A stretch of DNA of 64,000 nt from Epiperipatus broadwayi. Taxonomy: Eukaryota; Onychophora; Udeonychophora; Euonychophora; Peripatidae. Every line of letters begins with the position of its first letter. Position 1 is the stretch's first letter. The position numbers and the translations under genes were made by a program. Under the pieces are notes generated by a model that worked only from the letters and a program-made list of their open reading frames with translations, was not told the origin of the DNA and did no database searches. The DNA is taken from NCBI GenBank assembly GCA_028023455.1, contig JAQFVV010012537.1, positions 870,001-934,000 on the forward strand. The letters run 5' to 3'. Positions 58,617 to 64,000 of the stretch are shown here, piece after piece.

Positions 58617-60465
58617 CAATAAAGATGAGATTTTGTTGGATGGCTGGTGGTCTAAGGGTTTTTTAATTAAAATTTTTTGCAGAGCTGAGGTAGATAGCTG
58701 CCAATTTTCTGTTAAGCTATAAAATATTTGCTTGGGGTTTGGCAGCTTCTTCCTTCTTTATTGTAACAGTCAGAATCGTCTATCTCGCTAACACACTGCA
58801 GAATTCAAATCCCAGACACGAAACTGAACATTCTAGGAGGGGTTGCCTTCTAGATAACAAGTTCGAATCTAAAGCCCAAATTTCACAGTGCCATCTATGT
58901 GACAACACATCTGATGCCACTACTAGTATGACCTTTGACCAGTGCCTGGTGGTCAGGGAGAAACAAAAGACTCTATACTAAAAGAAGTTTGGGTGGCTAA
59001 TTAACGTCTATGGATTTACAAAAGAAATGCAGAAAATATATATATAGACCAAGACAGTGATAGGAATCAAATAAAATAAGAGATCAAATTTAGTTTTAAA
59101 TAATTTCACAAAATTTATTCATATAAATTATATATATAATGCCACTGTCTGCTTATATGAGACAGGGACACGTATTAAATAATTATTGGCATTAATTTCA
59201 ATAAATGACAAAAGGTTTTAAAGCAAAGTGATATATTCTAATCCTTGGGCTAATAGCATTACGATAATGTGCTTGATGAGATAGGAACATGTGCGAGGTG
59301 CTTTGAGTAATTACACAAGTCTAAAAAAATATTTGAAAATTAAGTGTTCTAAAATATTTATTGATTTCGAGAATAGCATGGACAAAAGCTTACTAAGCAA
59401 CAAAGTGGGAATGTGATCAAAGCATTTATTTGAGAAAAATAATAGAATTGCATTGGGAGGTCAGTATTGCTGATAATGAATTTATTAAAGTTGGAGGGTG
59501 TGACACGTTTAAGTCACGGATGCTTTGTAAAATAAATATAAAATAAAACAATAATGGAATATTTGGAATGATTACGGAAGGCACATCACTGCTAACCCGT
59601 AGGAAAGTATTTTATGAACAGCCGAAACTTAGCGACTGTGTGACGATTGCGTTTAATTCCCAGGTGTGTCATTTGAGGACACACTCTGCCTGGAAATCGC
59701 AAAAAGAAGAAGAGAACGGCCTTAGCCGTGTAAAGAATCCTTGAAAAAATAAAACAAAGCGGTCTCAACAACCAATTCATTTACCAGCAATATGAGAAGA
59801 GTGTATACAAAACATACTGAATGGGTTTTACTTGGATTAAGAGAAATGCCCAATCAAATTCCCAGAAATTCATTTAAAAGAGTCCGCATATTCTCAACGT
59901 CAATGATGAACTTTGTAATTAAAGTAGAACACAGTAATTAAAATAGGAAAATGCATGCTTGTGGGTTTAAAAAGTAAGTATAGATTTATATACGCAATCA
60001 TGCATTAAGGGACACATTTAACCATTGACCTCGCACATACTCTTATATTAGATTAAAATCAATAACATGTAGATTTTAAACTATGTGATTATATTATATT
60101 AAAGAAAAGAATCGCCCTCGAATGAGTGATTTGCAAGATAATAAAATTGGAAAATTATAAATTTAAAATATGCCTTAATAGCGGCATCTTTCAATAAAGG
60201 GAATAGTTCACTCGGTCAAAGACGATTCTGACACATTATCATAATAAAATAAAAGAAAGCTTTATATATAGAAAATATTAACCCAAGGATAGAGCAAAAC
60301 TGTTGATTATATTTGAACACTTTAAAGAAGTACATAATAAAGTTATGTGAAATTTCAGAAAACAATTTAGAATAGCTATAGCATGTTAGTTAGGAATCAC
60401 AAGAGCTCTTGGGTTAATTTAGGTTACCTCTGGAGACGCATTTGCAGGTAGATGTTCGGCAGGTT
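58617..60465. other. Mostly featureless DNA
   Basis: On the minus strand 58617-58762 is open in the frame ending SSLLVK at the donor-like AAG/GTAAGT, so a small upstream exon of the zinc-finger-like ORF is conceivable, but the phases do not join neatly. An 80-codon plus-strand frame at 58739-58981 overlaps it and has no recognised motif. Beyond 59000 nothing is recognised. Confidence 0.35.
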
Positions 60466-60606
60466 TTATAATTCAGCAACAAAATCTGGAATGTTCATAT
60501 TTTTGCAGCAGCAGCAGTTCCGGGGTTCCTTGTGTGATAACTTCCGATGGTCTACGGCAGCATATGACCATTTCAGAGAGAAATAGCCTTCTTGCACTCT
60601 ACTCTG
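60466..60606 (-). other. Coding-like stretch, 46 codons, unknown
   Basis: On the minus strand a frame open from 60606 to TAA at 60466 reads GYFSLKWSYAAVDHRKL, then a CCCCK cluster and NMNIPDFVAEL. It is richer in G+C than the flanks and followed by a donor-like CAGAGGTAAC at about 60425-60435. No start codon heads the stretch and no family is recognised. It may be part of an exon or a transposon fragment. Confidence 0.35.
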
Positions 60607-62061
60607 TCATGTCAAGATTTACAAATTACTACTATAATTTTGGTTAGAAACATTAGACCTCAGAATGATTTCTCTTAGAAACATTAGAAGAAAAACTGGA
60701 GAACAAAAGAAAACCCTTCTTTTTATAGTAGACGTTAACAATAGAACTGCCCTGGAGCATTACAAAAATATATCGGACTTATCAGCTGTAATTAAATCTA
60801 TCCCAATGTCTAAAGGAATTCAACATTAATTAATTTCTTTTGTTAATTTCCCTGTCGACATTCGGATTACAAACTAGATTTAATTAAAAATTACTTTTAT
60901 TAATTAAAGAAAACCTTAAGTGGACATCTGCTGTTTTTAGATAAAACTTATATAATATTAGCTAATTAAACTATTGTCCCTCATTTATTTTAAAGAAATA
61001 TTTGGAATGACTTTTATTAAATTAAACAAAAATTATTTTACTTTTAACTTGCAATATTTGAATCTATTTACTAAACAAATATTTACTAAATGAATTTTAT
61101 TTTAAATCAAAATATATTACGACGGTAATATATTTGTAAATAGATTCAAACAAAAATAACTTTAACAATTTATAATTTTGATATGTTTTAAAATGCATAC
61201 CATAGTGTGTGCGCAATTACGACTTATATAACCTACTTTTTAATAAATCAAAATTATGTGAACATATACATAATTTATAATCTTTTATTTATTTGGGAAT
61301 GACTTATATATATATAATACGAGCATTGTACTCGTGGTTTAAAATTAGGCGGGATTTTCGGTATATAAGCATATTGCAGACACACTACGATAGATTGGGG
61401 TTCAAACTAAGGTATGAGGGTAGGAAATAGGTAAGAAAAGGCGAAACGAAGATCTGCAAAGCAGACCTTACTGTTTCATTATATATATATTATACCGAAG
61501 TATATTGTTATTGAATGGTAGTATTATTTAAAATAGTAATATCTCATAAATCTCGTCTTTTAAAAAATAAAGTGGGAATAAAAGTTAAAAGAAAAAAAAT
61601 TAAAAACTAAAGAGTAGGTTAGGGGGGGTTATTGTTAAACAAAAATAAATAATAAATGCTGTTAAAGAGGGTAAGATTTTTCTTATTTTTTTTTTTTTTA
61701 AAAAAATCGATCTTATAAAATAAAATGATTTAATATTATTTTGATTAGTTTGTAATAAAAAAAAAATAATAAAGAGAATTTAGTTTTGTTTTATAATAAA
61801 ACAATTAAACGTGTGTGTGTGTGTGTGCAAAAGTTTTGAAGTAAAAAATAGAAGCCCAATCAGAGCGAAGTAAAGGATAGTAATTTCACAAGACAATAGA
61901 CACTAGAGATAACAAAAATTTTCCATTGTTAAGACGTTTTAAAAACTTTCAACATTCCATTTATTTCTGATATCTTAAAAACATTTAAAAATATTTCTTG
62001 AAGTTACAGATATAACAATTATATAAATTGTTATGTCTATCAAAACGATGCAGTGTTAAAT
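60607..62061. other. AT-rich DNA, no gene seen
   Basis: Simple repeats ((TA)n near 61300 and 61478, (GT)n near 61810, poly-T near 61690). No other feature recognised. Confidence 0.5.
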
Positions 62062-62280
62062 TTACTGTATTGTACAATCAGCTGGAGCTTCACTGCGAAT
62101 AACATCAGCAGATAGTTCGGAGGGTAAATCATGGTCGAGTGAAGCAATAAAGTACCGGAGTGTCGATGCTGAAAAATCCACGAATGTTGTATAATATAAC
62201 GGAGTCAAGGAAGGTTTGCTTGAAGTTAGTGCTAACCGGTCATAGATAACTTTTAGAGAAACTACATTGTGCTGTGTACG
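62062..62280 (-). other. Coding-like stretch, 72 codons, unknown
   Basis: On the minus strand a frame is open from 62280 to TAA at 62062. It includes LKVIYDRLALTSSKPSLTP, FVDFSASTLRYFIASLDHD and LPSELSADVIRSEAPAD. G+C content is well above the flanks and residue use looks like real protein. There is no Met in the frame, so if genuine it is a terminal exon or a fragment of a mobile-element protein. No family recognised. Confidence 0.4.
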
Positions 62281-64000
62281 TCATTTTGAATTTCCAAATC
62301 CTAGGTAACTTTTGATTTTAGTATTCTCTCATTCTGGATTTCCTTTTAAATAATAAAAAATAAACTGTGATAAGTAAAACTTTAAAGTTTACAAAATAAT
62401 ATTTAATAAATATAAACGATATCGGCTTTGGTATTTAATTACATTTAAAGACATTGTGCGTACGTATGTGTGTATTTGAATCTAATATGTCATGCATATG
62501 TTATTTAATATAATGTATTAAAATATTTATTTAAAATGAAAAGAGTAATATAATGTATTAAAATATTTATCTAAAATGAAAAGAGTATGTGTGTTTAACT
62601 TATAAAGCAAAATGATTGTTTTTTTTTAAGAAAAGGAAATACTTGAACTGTCGTTTAATTATTTACATTTCTATTTTGAATACACACATTTGATGAACAA
62701 TATTTTAATAAGATGGGAATGGGGAGATTTAGTTATTAATAGGAAATTTTTAAGTTAAAATTAAAAGAATAGGGGAAACTATATTTTTAAAAGTAAAGAT
62801 TTGTTGTTTAAAGACGTTAATATTTTCTCGTTCAGTGAATTATCATTTTTATTGAAATAAAATTATTAGAGAGGGTGGAGTTTTCTTTTTCTTAAAAGGT
62901 AGTTACAATCTGATGAGCTAGCTGGAGGCTCAGGTACTGGATTTGGTGCTGAACAGATAAACATGTTGATTACGAATGTAATTAACTGGCGCCTAAAGGG
63001 TTTACCTTAAAATAAATAAAGTGTTTATTTGTTTGGTATTTGTTCAGTAGCCGAGTGTTTATATTATTGGTAGTTTGTTGCCAATGATATTTTGCATTCT
63101 ATCTGAGGACCGAGCACCTTTAAAAATTGGATAGTAAGGAAGGTAGGGTATTTAGATTTACTATTCGTCATGATAGTTAGAGGTAGAGAGGTGGGCGGTT
63201 CAATATAGTGTACCTTTTTGAACTAAGTTGGCAGTCCTTTGGGTAGTTTGATTGGTAAATAATGCCGTTTTTTTTAAATAGACACTAAAATAAATTTCCA
63301 TTGGTTGGTTAAATTTTCTTTGTAAAATCTTTTAACTAATAAGGGTTTTTTTTTGTCAAATATATTGCATAAGACTTGTAATTTTTGAATACTGTCATTT
63401 TATAGTATTTTTTCTTTCTGATTAAAACCAGTTCTCTGGTTGAAATATAAAATAGTTTTAAGTAGAAGTAATTTTCTTTGTATTTTATTTTTTAATGTAT
63501 ATAATATAAAATACTTCCTCTGCTCAATATGTGTAATGCTTCAAGGTCAAGACTCACAGAGCTAGTACAGTAAGGAATTGAAATATTCTCTAGCCATGAC
63601 ATAATACAGTAATTTTTATGAGAAAAGATTGGTCTGTTTACTCTCATTACCTCATTTTTTGATATAGAGAGTAGTCTGAAACACTTATACTAAAAAGATG
63701 AATATTAAATCAAGTATACAATTTTTTTTAAAGATATTTTAAATTGAATGATATTATTAACTGACATATATGAGAGCTTTCTTTATTTAAACATTGTCAG
63801 TGAAAATATGTAATATAAAATATTTCCAGTGCCAAAGTTAAAACTCATGTAACTGGTACAATAAATAATTGAAATATTCTACATCATAGCATAAGACAAT
63901 AATTTTTATGAGAAAAGTGCATTCCAATTAATATGCAATGTTATTTCACCAAAACATTGGAAATTAAAACAAAATAAAACATGGAATAACCCAAAAAAGA
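62281..64000. other. AT-rich DNA with short duplications
   Basis: A 41-bp unit (GTAATATAATGTATTAAAAT...) is duplicated at about 62505-62587. Two diverged copies of a block of about 110 bp (ending TAATTTTTATGAGAAAAG) lie at about 63506-63627 and 63812-63919, about 300 bp apart. No gene seen. Confidence 0.55.

Noticed and set aside
1-64000. CRISPR arrays, bacterial operons, origins or riboswitches
   Set aside because: The window is clearly eukaryotic, with spliced exons and retroelements; no regularly spaced direct repeats of CRISPR type were seen.

Overview
The window is very AT-rich animal DNA (I estimate about three quarters A+T by eye) with long introns and many retroelements in all states of decay. 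It looks like an invertebrate metazoan, but the species cannot be fixed from the sequence. The one clear host gene is a fibrillin on the minus strand. Four exons are readable: a calcium-binding EGF module (32860-32982), then a TGF-beta-binding-protein (TB, 8-Cys) domain split over 11134-11295 and 1051-1119, then another calcium-binding EGF module (790-915). All join in phase 1 and match in order the part of vertebrate fibrillin around the TB domain that carries RGD in fibrillin-1. At the RGD position this TB domain has no RGD. The intron between the first two exons is about 21.6 kb and the next about 10 kb; both are filled with mobile DNA.

Layout. 1-11 kb: fibrillin exons, a fold-back repeat, a miniature LTR element with target duplication (3121-4747), a decayed hammerhead-ribozyme repeat (about 5.3 kb), hairpin repeats (8.6-9.6 kb). 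11-25 kb: decayed Ty3/gypsy copy 1 (11.7-16.0 kb), a hAT-type MITE (16364-16758), an RTE LINE remnant (16.8-18.7 kb), decayed Ty3/gypsy copy 2 with both LTRs (18808-23682), and a solo LTR related to the miniature element (24328-25040). 25-36.5 kb: a hAT/ZBED5-like transposase relic, a 105-bp-arm palindromic element, LINE fragments, and a 796-bp hammerhead-bearing fold-back element with a 14-bp target duplication. 39-51 kb: two copies of a TIR element (40.2 and 49.8 kb) and a three-layer nest. In the nest a Penelope-like element (reverse transcriptase part at 42.8-43.2 kb, GIY-YIG part at 49.05-49.6 kb) is split by a minus-strand gypsy element (43964-48955, TSD TTAAT), whose left LTR is itself split by a 1.8-kb array of about 415-bp hammerhead-ribozyme repeats (44099-45901, 12-bp TSD). 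51.6-54.9 kb: a full-length RTE element with an uninterrupted 995-codon ORF. 57-58.6 kb: an Asn/Ser-rich zinc-finger-like ORF broken in two places. 59-64 kb: almost featureless, with two short coding-like stretches.

The most interesting content is the hammerhead material. Two unrelated repeat families carry type I hammerhead cores with short self-complementary stem III (ACCATGGT and ACTAGT). Their units are arranged head-to-head and flanked by long target duplications, and they lie near relics of a Penelope-like element. This is the layout expected of animal retrozymes, small non-autonomous elements thought to move through self-cleaved circular RNA with help from Penelope-like machinery; the inverted arrangement in both families is unusual. 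All functional statements here are inference from sequence.
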